Source of the DNA: Chamaea fasciata
Lineage: Eukaryota > Chordata > Aves > Passeriformes > Sylviidae
DNA: 64,000 bases
Assembly: GCA_029207755.1 (NCBI GenBank)
Contig: JARCOQ010000241.1
Location: 1-64,000, forward strand
Direction: 5' to 3'
Numbering within the stretch: the first letter of the stretch is position 1; each line of letters opens with the position of its first letter. The notes under the pieces are model-generated. The model was not told where the DNA came from. It made no database searches and saw only the letters and a list, made by a program, of their open reading frames with translations. The translations under genes and the position numbers were made by a program. Below are positions 10,960 to 20,889 of the stretch, piece after piece.

Positions 10960-11966
10960 GATCAAAAATAAAAAACAACTATATAAAATCCCACTCAACA
11001 AATCACAAAAACTAGTAAAAAAGATAAATCAAACCAACTTACTAAACTCAAAATTGTATAACTGTCCCTAAACCTGACTAAAAGGAATAACCTACACTAT
11101 CTCATAAATAATAGCCAAAACTCTATAAATTTAACTAAAAAACCAAACTAATTAATATGAAAAAATCTTAACTACTAAAAAATAAAAGAATATCACTACC
11201 CCAAATAACTACCTGAAAAATGCACTGTATCAATACCCACGTTCCCAAAAATGCAACTTTTATATAAAACACTAGAACAACAAACAAACTGCAAAAATAA
11301 TAATATCACAAATAAACTTAAATTAACAACACCAGAAAATTATTCCTAAATCAATAAACCCATAATAACTCAAACCATCAAAACAAAAATACCACCTATA
11401 TATACTCAAAAACCCAAAAGATCAGTTTAACCATAAACAATAGCTCCCAAATTGTCCAGAACTATAAAACATACACTGAAATCAAACAAGGCAAATAAAT
11501 AAACCCCTATACTACAATAAAAAATAATCCAATTTTAAATATTAAAATATCCTAACAGATTAATTACATCACACTACCTCAAACTCACCAAAACAAACAT
11601 TACAGAGCATAATAAAAACCACCACTAAATAATTAAAAGCCTACCCTATACCTCGCATTACGGCCCATTACACTATTGTAAACTTTAGAAAACATAGGCT
11701 TTAAAAATATAATAGCCCACCAAAACAAAAATTCAACTAAACTCAGTTCAGAACCAACCTGATCAACACTTGTACTAAGAAAAATAACATTTAATAAATA
11801 GACCATATCCCTTATCATACACCATCTACAAACAAACAAAAAAAAACCCCCTACACAGTAAGTTATTAAGAACCACTTTAAAACCACTTAACAGAAAAAA
11901 AATTTCAAAAATTAAAAAACTGCATCTAACAAAACACCCAAACCTCCACCAGCCAAGCTAGCCCTA
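10960..11966. repeat. G-depleted interspersed repeat, left part of copy 1
   Basis: The plus strand is very rich in A and C and almost lacks G for about 1 kb, unlike all neighbouring DNA. From about 11400 it aligns with 39930-40500. It is interrupted by the ERVL-like provirus and resumes at 18757. The family is not recognised. It is not mitochondrial DNA as far as I can tell. Confidence 0.75.
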
Positions 11967-12752
11967 TGTCTTGGTTTGGGAAGACAGGTATTTGCTAGGT
12001 AAAATTACAATCAGAGGCTCTTTGGCAAAGATTTGGGAAATAGGAATAGCAGTTCTTTACTAGTATGTAATACAAAGCAAACAAACACAAAAAAAAAAAA
12101 ACCAAACCTCCCCCCCCCCTACCAAACAACTACAGCATTAATGACAAACGACAACAGTACTAAGAACTTTGAGGGCTTTGTTTCACAAGACCCAGTGTCG
12201 GTGTCTCTGCAGGTGCTTTAGAGCACCAAGCTGAAACAGTGGAAAAGTTCCGGGCTGGTAGCTGGGATGGCAGAGTGTCCCGGCAGGCAGGGGCAGGATG
12301 TCCCGGCAGCGCAGGGAGTGCAGGGTCACGCTGTAGCAAGACGAGCAGCGCCGAAGAAAACCGAAGGAGAGGCAGGGCCTGGACCAGCTCCCCGCGGGTG
12401 GCCGGGAAAACTCAGGATTCAGGCCGAACTGGTGATAGTAGATTTCCCAGGACTGGATTTTTTTGGCCACAGTCAAACTCCTCCAGCCAGCAACAGCCGT
12501 GCTCCGCTCGGCATGCCTTGCGGCCGCTGAGATCTTCTAGGAGCGGCAGACACACGTCTCCCCGAAGGCCGGAAAAAGAAAAGCCCACAGTTGCCTCAAG
12601 CTTTGTCTTTTACTTGCGTTATCTCCCCCTTCTACCTTTGTCCACCTCTTTGTTTCGGTTAAGTACTCTCAAGTATCTAACACTTGGTCTCCTTGGTAAC
12701 TTGTGGGGAAAAAATTCTTTAGAGAAAGAAGGAACAAACCTAACCCCCAACA
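11967..12752 (-). repeat. 3' LTR of the ERVL-like provirus
   Basis: A 786-bp LTR beginning TGTTGGGGG and ending CAAGACA in the element's sense. It holds a poly-A and poly-C tract (about 12080-12119 on the plus strand) and the satellite-like segment 12501-12565. Compared with the 5' LTR it lacks about 10 bp near 12195 and has some 30 substitutions by eye. Confidence 0.92.
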
Positions 12753-12861
12753 TTATCCACCCCGAATTTTTTTCCTATACCAACATATTACATTGAGTTT
12801 TAACTGTTAAAAATACATATATATATGCAAATATGGATACAGCCACATTGTCATGGGTAGT

Positions 12862-15660
12862 TCACCTTAAAACAAGGTCTCCTTGAGGTATGCATCGGGT
12901 CTCTCCATTCTTTTGCATTACCTAGCAGGTGCAGCCTGGTCTCTGAGCGAAGACAACCCCACGGATGGGATTGTCTTTGCTGGAGGCAGGATTAATCCAA
13001 ACAGTTTTTTTTAGCATACTTCTCATGTGTACTACTGGAACTTTATCTCCGTCTGTTTTTTGCAAGGGCTCACATTGGGCAGGACTTGCTCGGTTGGTGG
13101 AACCTCGAGTGTTCACCAACCAGGTGGCTTTTGCTAAATTAATATCTTAATTTTTGAAGGTTCCCCCACCCAGTGCCTTCAAGGTAGTTTTAAGCAGGCC
13201 ATTGCACCGTTCAACTTTCCCGGCTGCTGGTGCATGATAAGGAATATGGTACACCTATTCAATGCCATGTTCTTTAGCCCAGGTGCTTATAAGACTATTC
13301 TCGAAATGAGTCTCATTGTCCGACTCGATTTTCTCAGGGGTGCCATGTCTCCACAGGACTTGTTTTTCTAGGCCTAGGATGGTGTTCCGGGCAGTAGCAT
13401 GAGGCACAGGGTAGGTCTCTAGCTATCCAGTGGTGGCTTCCACTATGGTTAGCACATAACGCTTGCCCTGGCGGGTTTGGGGAAGGGTGATGTAGTCAAT
13501 TTGCCGGGCTTCTCCATATTTATATTTGGACTACTGCTCACTATACCATAAGGGCTTCACTCGCTTGGCTTGCTTGATTGCAGCACATGTCTCACAGTCA
13601 TGGATAACTTGAGAAATACTGTCTATGGTTAAATCCACTCCTCGGTCTCGGGCCTACTTCTAGGTGGCATTTCTGCCCTGATGACCCGAGGCATCATGGG
13701 CCCATTGGGCTAGGAACAACTTTTTCGTGTGTTGCCAATCTAAATCTATTTTTGACACTTCTATCTTGGCAGCCTGATCTACCTGCTTGTTGTTTTGGTG
13801 TTCTTCATTAGCCCGATTCTTGGGAACATGGGCATTTACATGGCGGACTTTCACAGGCAGCTTCTCTACACGAGTGGCAACGTCTTTTCATTCATCAGCA
13901 GCCCAGATTGGTTTTTCTTTACGCTGCCAGTTGGCTTTTTTCCACCTTTCCAGCCAGCCCCACAGAGCATTGGCTACCATCCACGAATCAGTGTAGAGGT
14001 AGAGTTTTGGCCACTTCTTTCTTTTAGCAATGTCAAGGGCTAATTGAACAGCTTTGAGTTCAGCAAGCTGACTTGATCCCCCTTCTCTTTCAGTGGCTTC
14101 TGCAACCTGTCGTGTGGGGCTCCATACGGCTGCTTTCTACTTACGGTTCATTCTCACGATGCGACAGGAACCGTCAGTGAAAAGAGCGTAGTGTGTTTCT
14201 TCTGCTGGCAGTTGGTTGTACGGAGGAGCTTCTTTAGCTCGTGTCACTTGTTCTTGCTCTTCTTTGTTCGTGAGATCGAAGTTTTCTTTTTCTGGCTAGT
14301 TTGTAATTATTTCCAAAATCTCAGGGCGATTTGGGTTTCCAATACGGGCACGCTGTGTGATGAGGGCAGTCCATTTGCTCTATGTGGCATCGGTGGCATG
14401 GTGCGTGGAGGGAGCCTTTCCTTTAAACATCCACCCCAGCACTGGTAGTTGGGGTGCCAAGAGGAGTTGTGCTTCTGTGCCAATCACTTCTGAGGCGACT
14501 TGAACTCTTTTATAGGCGGCCAAGATCTCCTTCTCTGTGGGAGTGTAGTTGGCTTCAGATCCTTTGTAACTTTGACTCCAGAATCCCAGTGGTCGGCCTC
14601 GGGTCTCCCCTGGCATTTTCTGCCAAAGGCTTCAGGACAAACTATTGTCCCCGGCTGCAGAATAAAGCACATTCTTCACATTTGGTCCCGTCCTGACTGG
14701 GCTAAGGGCTACTGCATGAGCAATTTCTTGCTTGATCTGGGCAAAGGCTTGTTGCTGTTCTGGGCCTCAGTGGAAATCGTTCTTCTTGCGGGTAACTAGG
14801 TAGAGAGGGCTCATGATTTGACTGTACTCAGGAATGTGCATTCTCCAAAAACTTATGGCTCCTAGGAAAGCTTGTGTTTCCTTTTTGCTGGTCGGTGGAG
14901 ACATTGCTGTGATCTTATCAATGACCTCAGTGGGGATCTGCTGCCGTCTATCTCGCTACTTTACTCTCAGGAACTGGATCTCTCTGGCAGGTCTCTTGAC
15001 TTTGCTCTTCTTGATGGCAAACTCGGCTTTCAGCAAAATTTGGATGATCTTTTCTCTTTTCTCGAACACTTCAGCTGCAGTCTTTCTTTACACAATGATG
15101 TCATCGATGTACTGTAGATGTTTTGGAGCCTCACCCTTCTCCAGTGCAGCCTGGATCAGCCTATGGCAGATGGTGGGGCTGTGTTTTCACCCCTGGGGCA
15201 GCCGGTTCCAGGTGTACTGCACGCCCCTCCAGGTGAAAGCAAACTGAGGCCTGCATTCTGCAGCCAGAGGAATGGAGAAAAATGCATTGGCAATGTCAAT
15301 AGTGGCATATCACCTCGCTGCCTTGGACTCCAGCTCGTACTGAAGTTCTAGCATGTCCGGCACAGCAGCGCTCAGCGGTGGAGTTACTTCATTCAATGCA
15401 CGATAGTCCACAGTCAGTCTCTATTTTTCATCAGACTTGCGCACAGGCCAGATGGGGCTGTTGAAGGGTGAGTGGGTTTTGCTGACCACCCCTTGGCTCT
15501 CTAGCTCACGGATCATCTTGTGGATGGGGATTACGGCGTCTTGATTTGTCTGATACTGCCGACGGTGCACTGTCGAGGTGGCAACAGGTACTTGTTGTTC
15601 TTCTACCTTCAGGAGTCTTACTTCAGATGGGTTCTCTGATAGTTTCGGCAAGGTGTTCAA
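12862..15660 (-). pseudogene. ERVL-like pol remnant: RT, RNase H, integrase
   Basis: The frame runs leftward without a frame break. Reverse transcriptase carries YIDD at 15100-15111. RNase H is marked by TDGS near 14170, an ELKAV segment and a TDSW segment near 14005. Integrase shows the H-H-C-C zinc site (about 13690 to 13585) and the three catalytic acidic residues near 13500, 13320 and 13220. At least 19 in-frame stops interrupt it: 15421, 15310, 15187, 15088, 14956, 14767, 14632, 14380, 14296, 14137, 13888, 13660, 13654, 13531, 13423, 13255, 13147, 12922 and 12862 (lower coordinate of each codon). Each stop is one or two G-to-A changes from TGG, and several fall where the retroviral family normally has tryptophan. 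No functional protein can be made. Confidence 0.87.
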
Positions 15661-16218
15661 CTGCTTAATGTTGTCTGTCTCTACAGCAGCTATTCCAAAA
15701 GCTCATCTGAGTCCTTTAGGGTCTTTATAATATTTATTCTTGAGGAAGTCTATGCCTAGAATACATGGAGCCTCTGGGCCGGTCACAATCGGAAGTTTTT
15801 GCTACTCCTTCTCGGTCAGGCTCACTTCGGCTTCAACTAGAGTCAATTCCTGTGATTCCTTTGTCACCCCGGCAATGGAAATTGGTTCTGCCTCCACATG
15901 TCCCGATGGCATTAGAGTACACTGCGACCCAGTATCTATCAAAGCTTCATATTTTTGTGGCTCTGATGTGCCAGGCCATCAAATCTACACAGTCCAAAAA
16001 ACTTGATTTTTCCGTGCCTTTTCCTGGCTAGAGGCAGGGCCCCTCTAGCACTGGTTATTATTCTTTTCTTGGACATACATGGTAGAGGTTTTTTCGAGGG
16101 AATCTGACACAGCATTCCCACCTTCGTAATACCTGGCAGCTTGCTCATAGGAGGCTGAGGCTACCTTCATTCTAGTGGAACTCTTTCTGTTAGTGTTTCT
16201 CTCCTTGAGCTCACGTAC
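15661..16218 (-). pseudogene. ERVL-like protease region remnant
   Basis: This continues the gag frame. The aspartic protease active site DTG is at 15928-15936, and the later conserved segment is ILGIDFL near 15750. In-frame stops lie at 16045, 15985, 15979, 15802 and 15703. The one at 15979 could come from CGA as well as TGG. No dUTPase was recognised. Gag, protease and pol appear to share one frame, so no frameshift signal would have been needed. Confidence 0.78.
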
Positions 16219-17406
16219 TCATGCTGCCAGGACAGAAGTAGGTTTCCCATGCCACGCTCTCATGTCTTCCTCATGGTTCCGCAGATAAAACCACAGGTCA
16301 GCTCGAGGGGTGTACTCTCTCTCTCTCGCTGGGGGATGTTGGACTCTGATTCTGGGGCCTGTGACTCGCACCGGTGCTACATGGGAACTGTTCCTTCTTA
16401 TCTCCTCTCTCATTTCTCTCATCTCCTCTTTGAGTTCTTTCACCACCGCAGAGACATGAGCTTGCATTGGGCCACTGATCATACTTTCATAATTTCTGAG
16501 CTTGTTGGCAACAGAACCCACTGTCTCTTGGTTATCTTCGGCATTAATTGTTGCGATGAATGTGGCGTATTGAGATGGTCTATGAGTTGCCAGATTCCAT
16601 AACATGTGCCCTGTGCATTTAACTTTGTCGGGGTCATTATCATGCTGTCTGGTCCTTCCAAAAAGTACTTCCAATACTGCCACTTCTCTCAACTGTTGGA
16701 TTCTTTCCTCAAGGGTCTTCCATCGCATTCTATTGTTGTGCTCTTGCATTCTGTCTCTGTGGACAAATTTCTTTCTCACACTTATTAGAAGTCGTTCCCA
16801 AAGGGGAAGGGGCCTTTGCTCTCTTACAAATACTTGATTTATACTTGAGTCCTGGGTCAAGGGTCTCAAATTTTTTGCTTCAGCACTATCCAGTTGCACA
16901 CTTGTACCCATAAGGTCGTAGACCCGAAGTAGCCAGGCTGTATAAGCCTCATGTCCTCGTCGTGCAATATCTTTTTGCAGATTACGTAGACTTTCATATG
17001 TTAGGGACTCAGTGATGATCTCAGCCTGTGGCTCTTCTGTGGACTGTGAGGACCCTCCTTTTTTATCTTTAATACCAGGATTTGACGATTTCACTTTACA
17101 CTTCCTTGTTTCCACAGGGGCGACTGCTGCTGGCTGTGGCTGCTCTTGTGGTTCAGCTGGAACTTGGACAGTTGTGACGTCTGTGGGTTCCACTGCTGCA
17201 CCATCAGTCTCTGCCTTCTCGGGGCAGGGGGAGGGTTTTTCATGAGCTGGGGAAATGTACTCCTTCAGTATCTGGCCCATCTCATGCATTTCTTTTACCA
17301 GAACCTCAACCCAATCCGGGTGGGTCCTTTCTGAGGCAGGCTGTGGGGCAGAGTCAGGCTCTGGGGTATTATCCCTATTCTGTGGGGTAGGTATCAGGGT
17401 GGTTAT
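16219..17406 (-). pseudogene. ERVL-like gag remnant
   Basis: The open stretch has its first clear methionine at 17289 and 356 codons to the TGA at 16219. The same frame is open upstream to the TAG at 17407. It has a Pro/Glu/Gln-rich N-terminal part, a central helical part (residues about 90-270) and a charged coiled-coil segment with EMREMREEIRR. I see no CCHC zinc knuckle, which fits ERVL and spuma-like Gag rather than class I or II Gag. Both bounding stops sit in the frame that continues into the leader and the protease, and both fit TGG-to-stop changes. Tryptophan codons inside this stretch are mostly intact, unlike pol. Confidence 0.75.
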
Positions 17407-17835
17407 CTAGGTCAATCTTCCCTTATCTCTGAATGCTAAATAGAATATGCATATTAGCAGCACCAGCCATTGTATGATATCATTAGCATTCAGAGAGGAT
17501 TTAAACCTTTCAAAAACTGGTGGGGCAGACCTAAAGAGATGGGTAAAGGGTTGGGAAAAAAAAACCTCCCCCGGTGTCATTTCTTTACAGTGGGTACTAT
17601 TGTTAAAGTAACTCCAAAAACACACAGTTAGTGTACAATAGCCCTGAATCCATGTGCCTGCCTTCCAGAGGAAATTAAAAATCCATGAGTTTTTCACCTT
17701 ATTAAGCCATAAAATAAACTGGATGACAGTCACAGTAGCCTTAGTTATAGGGCTCATGTTTAGATAAGGGCCTCTAAATGGAAGGAATACAGCCACAACC
17801 ACATGCCACCCAAACCAGGCTAAGTTAGACCACAT
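17407..17835 (-). pseudogene. Hydrophobic leader frame upstream of gag
   Basis: A frame of 142 codons starts at ATG 17835 (open further upstream to 17874) and lies in the same frame as gag, separated only by one TAG at 17407-17409. It has about four hydrophobic segments that could cross a membrane, including HVVVAVFLPF near the start and WLVLLICIFYLAF near the end, and an unusual number of tryptophans. I know no counterpart in ERVL Gag. It may be an N-terminal extension of Gag, a captured sequence, or a chance open frame. Confidence 0.5.
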
Positions 17836-17939
17836 GATGCAGCCTAATGAGGTTTTTATATTTAACGCACACAAAAGAAAGAACTAGGTTAGTTAAGAAC
17901 TGTTATTTCTCTTCCCTTTTCTTTTCTCAGTGCCCTCAA

Positions 17940-17957
17940 GCCGCACGTTGGGCGCCA
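17940..17957 (-). promoter_or_regulatory. Primer-binding site, tRNA-Lys type
   Basis: On the minus strand, five bases after the 5' LTR, stands TGGCGCCCAACGTGCGG. Its first 14 bases equal the site used with tRNA-Lys1,2 by some betaretroviruses. It fixes the orientation of the provirus. Confidence 0.85.
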
Positions 17958-17962
17958 AAATC

Positions 17963-18756
17963 TGTCTTGGTTTGGGAAGACAAGTATCTGCTAGGTAAAA
18001 TTACAATCAGAGGCTCTTTGGCAAAGATTTGGGAAATAGGAATAGCAGTTCTTTACTAGTATGTAATACAAAGCAAACAAACACAAAAAAAAAAAAACAC
18101 TTCCCCCCCCCCCACCAAACAACTACAGCATTAATGACAAACGACAACAGTACTAAGAACTTTGAGGGCTTTGTTTCACAAGACCCAGGGCAGTTTGGTT
18201 TCGGTGTCTCTGCAGGATCTTTAGAGCACCAAGCTGAAACAGTGGAAAAGTCCCGGGCTGGTAGCTGGGATGGCAGAGTGTCCCGGCAGGCAGGGGCAGG
18301 ATGTCCCGGCAGCGCAGGGGGTGCAGGGTCACGCCGTAGCAAGACAAGCAGCGCCGAAGAAAACCGAAGGAGAGGCAGGGCCTGGACCAGCTCCCCGCGG
18401 GTGGCCGGCAAAACTCAGGATTCAGGCCGAACTGGTGATAGTAGATTTTCCAGGACTGGATTTTTTTTGGCCACAGTTAAACTCCTCCAGCCAGAAACAG
18501 CCGTTCTCCGCTCGGCGTGCCTTGTGGTCGCTGAGATCCTCAAGGAGCGGCAGACACGCGTCTCCCCGAACGCCGGAAAAAGAAAAGCCCGCAGTTGCCT
18601 CAAGCTTTGTCTTTTACCTGCGTTGTCTCCCCCTTCCACCTTTGTCCACCTCTTTGTTTCGGTTAAGTACTCTCAAGTATCCAACACTTGGTCTCCTTGG
18701 TAACTTGTGGGGAAAAAATTCTTTAGAGAAAGAAGGAACCAACCTAATCCCCAACA
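17963..18756 (-). repeat. 5' LTR of the ERVL-like provirus
   Basis: A 794-bp LTR with TG and CA ends in the element's sense, matching 11967-12752 and the solo LTR at 40581-41363. It is followed on its inner side by the primer-binding site. The segment 18505-18580 matches the satellite variant at 3088-3157. Confidence 0.92.
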
Positions 18757-19640
18757 CCCTACCCAATCTCAACCCCTACATACAATATACAAAACCCCAA
18801 TAACACATAACAGAAGTCTGTTAAAAAGCTACTTAAATTAATTCTACCTCAAATATAAACAGACCCATCTACAAAGTTATCTTCACTCAAAAACCAAATT
18901 ACACATAAAAATTAATACCAAAAAAGCTCCCAACAAAACACTATATATCACCAAAGAATGCAATATTGAATAAAAACCACATATAAATACCACTATTTAA
19001 TAAAATCCCAAGTGGAGGGGGATTCATCCCAATTTAAACCTCTTTTTTCCTCACAACCCCCATGTTTTTTTCTAGGGGCACCAGGGAGGGGGCTGGCAAG
19101 ATAAAATTGAAAAGGGAAAGGAGACACCCCCCCCCCAACCTACACTGGCTCACCTACTGCTGTTGCCTGGCACAAATATTTGTCCCTTGCACCTCCTTTA
19201 AGCAATGCCCCACATCCAAGTGCATCCAGAGCCAATAATCCCACCATCATTCCATGAGACACCCCCAGTAGCCAACCCTAAGCCCCTCTCCTCCAGCAGC
19301 TCCATGCCAAAGTAAACTGAGGGAGACCCCCTCGCAAGAAGCCCTCGGCAGGAGCTGCCCCCTCATCACCCTCACAGCTCGCACCTGGGGTTTCTGCCAC
19401 TCAGAGTGTGAGGGCAGGGGCAGAAGCGGTTTGCCAGTCATCCCCTGGACACTTCAATGTCTGCACCTCACACACTGGGGCACTGGGCTTTCCTTGCTAT
19501 AGATAAGGACCCCCCACTTTTCCTGCAGGTGCCCAAGGCTGAGACTGGGATTCCAGTTCCAAAATTCCATATGTGTGAGGTTCATAATTCCTAAGGAAAT
19601 TCCCCAGCAATCATTACCCTTTATTTACAATTTTTGGAGG
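18757..19640. repeat. Interspersed repeat, right part of copy 1
   Basis: This resumes the repeat interrupted by the provirus and aligns with 40494-40580 and 41364-42290. The first 250 bp are still poor in G on the plus strand; from about 19010 the composition is normal. The shared landmark GCCACTC-GAGTGTGAGGGCAG lies near 19398 and 42049. Not assigned to a family. Confidence 0.75.
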
Positions 19641-20215
19641 GGTGGTAGGTGGGACAGGATGGGAGGGTTCAGTTGTTTGGCTGACACTTTGTCTGTTCAC
19701 ACTGCAGAAGTGACATGATCCCTTCTGCTTTCCCCTGCTCCCACCCCCGGACCGGATAAGGGGGTCCTGAGGAGGAGGCCGGGGCGAACCCCGATCGGAG
19801 GAGAGGGCCCAGGGGAAGGGGCTGGGACTGAAGGGGATAAAAAGTCATCCCTCTGTCCCACCCCCCTCCCCCCAAGGGGGCTCACCCAGGGACCCCCTCC
19901 TCCGGAGGGAGCCCTTCCTAACCCCCTAGCCCAGGACCCCCTCCTAAGGAGGGGCCCTCCCTAACACTCAGCCCCCCCACCGCGGGACCCCCCTTCTCTA
20001 AGGAAGGGGCCCCCCTAACCCCTGCCCCAACTCCCCCAGGGGCACCCCAGTGTGATGTGGGGAAAGTCAGATCCCCGGGTGTGTCAGGCCGTGTTTTTAA
20101 CTGCATGGGGGGACAGCCGCAGAGCAGGCCGGCCCCGTGTGGGGGCTCCAGCGAGGGCGGGGGGTGCCAGGCTCCAGCCCTCTGGGCTTTAGTCTCCCGT
20201 GCCCCGAGACCCACG
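19641..20215. repeat. G/C-run rich region
   Basis: Long runs of C or G and repeated GGACCCCC and AAGGGG motifs occupy this stretch (for example 19910-20040). No exon seen. Confidence 0.5.
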
Positions 20216-20640
20216 GATGCGGGAGGAAGCAAGAAAGGGGATGACGGGAAGAGAGGAGGGCTAGCAGGGATGAGAAGGGTTGAGCGGGGGTGTTGTCAGG
20301 GTGTGTTGGGAAGCAGGAGGGGAAGGGAAAAGAAGGGTGGGGGGGAAGAAGGCGGGTGGATGGGGGAGAGGGGGAATAGAAGTGGGTAGCGGGGTAGGGA
20401 CAGGAGAGGAAGAAGTGGGGGGGTCAGGTTTGGGGGGGAGAGGAGGGGAGTGCTTTGGGGACAAAGAACAGGAATACAGGGAGAAGAAAGGAAGGTTAGA
20501 AGGGGGGACAGGAGGGCAGGCCAGAATGGGAGGGAAAGGCTTTGGGGAGGAGAGGGAAAGGGGGAAAAGGGAGAGAAAGGAGGGGAATACGGGGAAGAGG
20601 AATGAGGGGTAGAGGGGGGGGACAGGAGGGGAAGCCGAAT
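20216..20640. repeat. Polypurine tract, about 420 bp
   Basis: The plus strand is nearly all G and A with many G runs. Open frames on both strands here are low-complexity artefacts (Gly/Arg/Glu or Pro/Ser). Such tracts can form triplex or G-quadruplex structures (general knowledge). Confidence 0.8.
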
Positions 20641-20889
20641 CCCGTCCTGTCCCAGGCTGTGAGCCCGGACAGTGGGCTCCTGTCTCCAACGAGCTCAGAG
20701 TGAGCAAAGGGCTGGCAAAGCGATTTCCATAGATTAAATCACTTCGTCCCGGCCCCGTGCACCTGATCCGAGCCCGAGACCCGCCCCTGAAGCTGCGTCC
20801 CTGGTACCCCCCTGCCCTGCCCCCGGCCGCCTCCAGGGTGTGCCTCACAGAGCCCCGGCCCTGTCCCAAGCCCGGCCCGGACCCCGCCC

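Larger units (their letters stand above)
11967..18756 (-). mobile_element. Full-length ERVL-like provirus, heavily edited
   Basis: The element runs right to left: 5' LTR (17963-18756), primer-binding site, gag, protease, reverse transcriptase, RNase H, integrase, 3' LTR (11967-12752). No env gene is present: the pol frame runs almost into the 3' LTR. A 5-bp target duplication CCCTA flanks it (11962-11966 and 18757-18761). The paralogous site at 40494 has an uninterrupted GGCCCTACCC, an independent view of the empty site. Class III (ERVL) placement rests on the 5-bp duplication, the missing env and the character of gag and pol. The primer-binding site is lysine-type, which is unusual for mammalian ERVL. 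The coding region is disabled by many in-frame stops but keeps one frame throughout. The two LTRs differ at roughly 3-4% of positions by eye. Confidence 0.88.

Noticed and set aside
10960..11966. Nuclear copy of mitochondrial DNA, suggested by the A/C-rich strand
   Set aside because: No mitochondrial gene, tRNA or rRNA is recognisable, and the sequence grades into ordinary DNA shared by both repeat copies.
14380..14616. Short separate genes within the provirus (several 60-130 codon frames)
   Set aside because: They are fragments of one pol frame between in-frame stops, or shadows on the other strand.
20280..20869. Gly/Arg-rich and Pro/Ser-rich frames on either strand
   Set aside because: Low-complexity translation of the polypurine tract.
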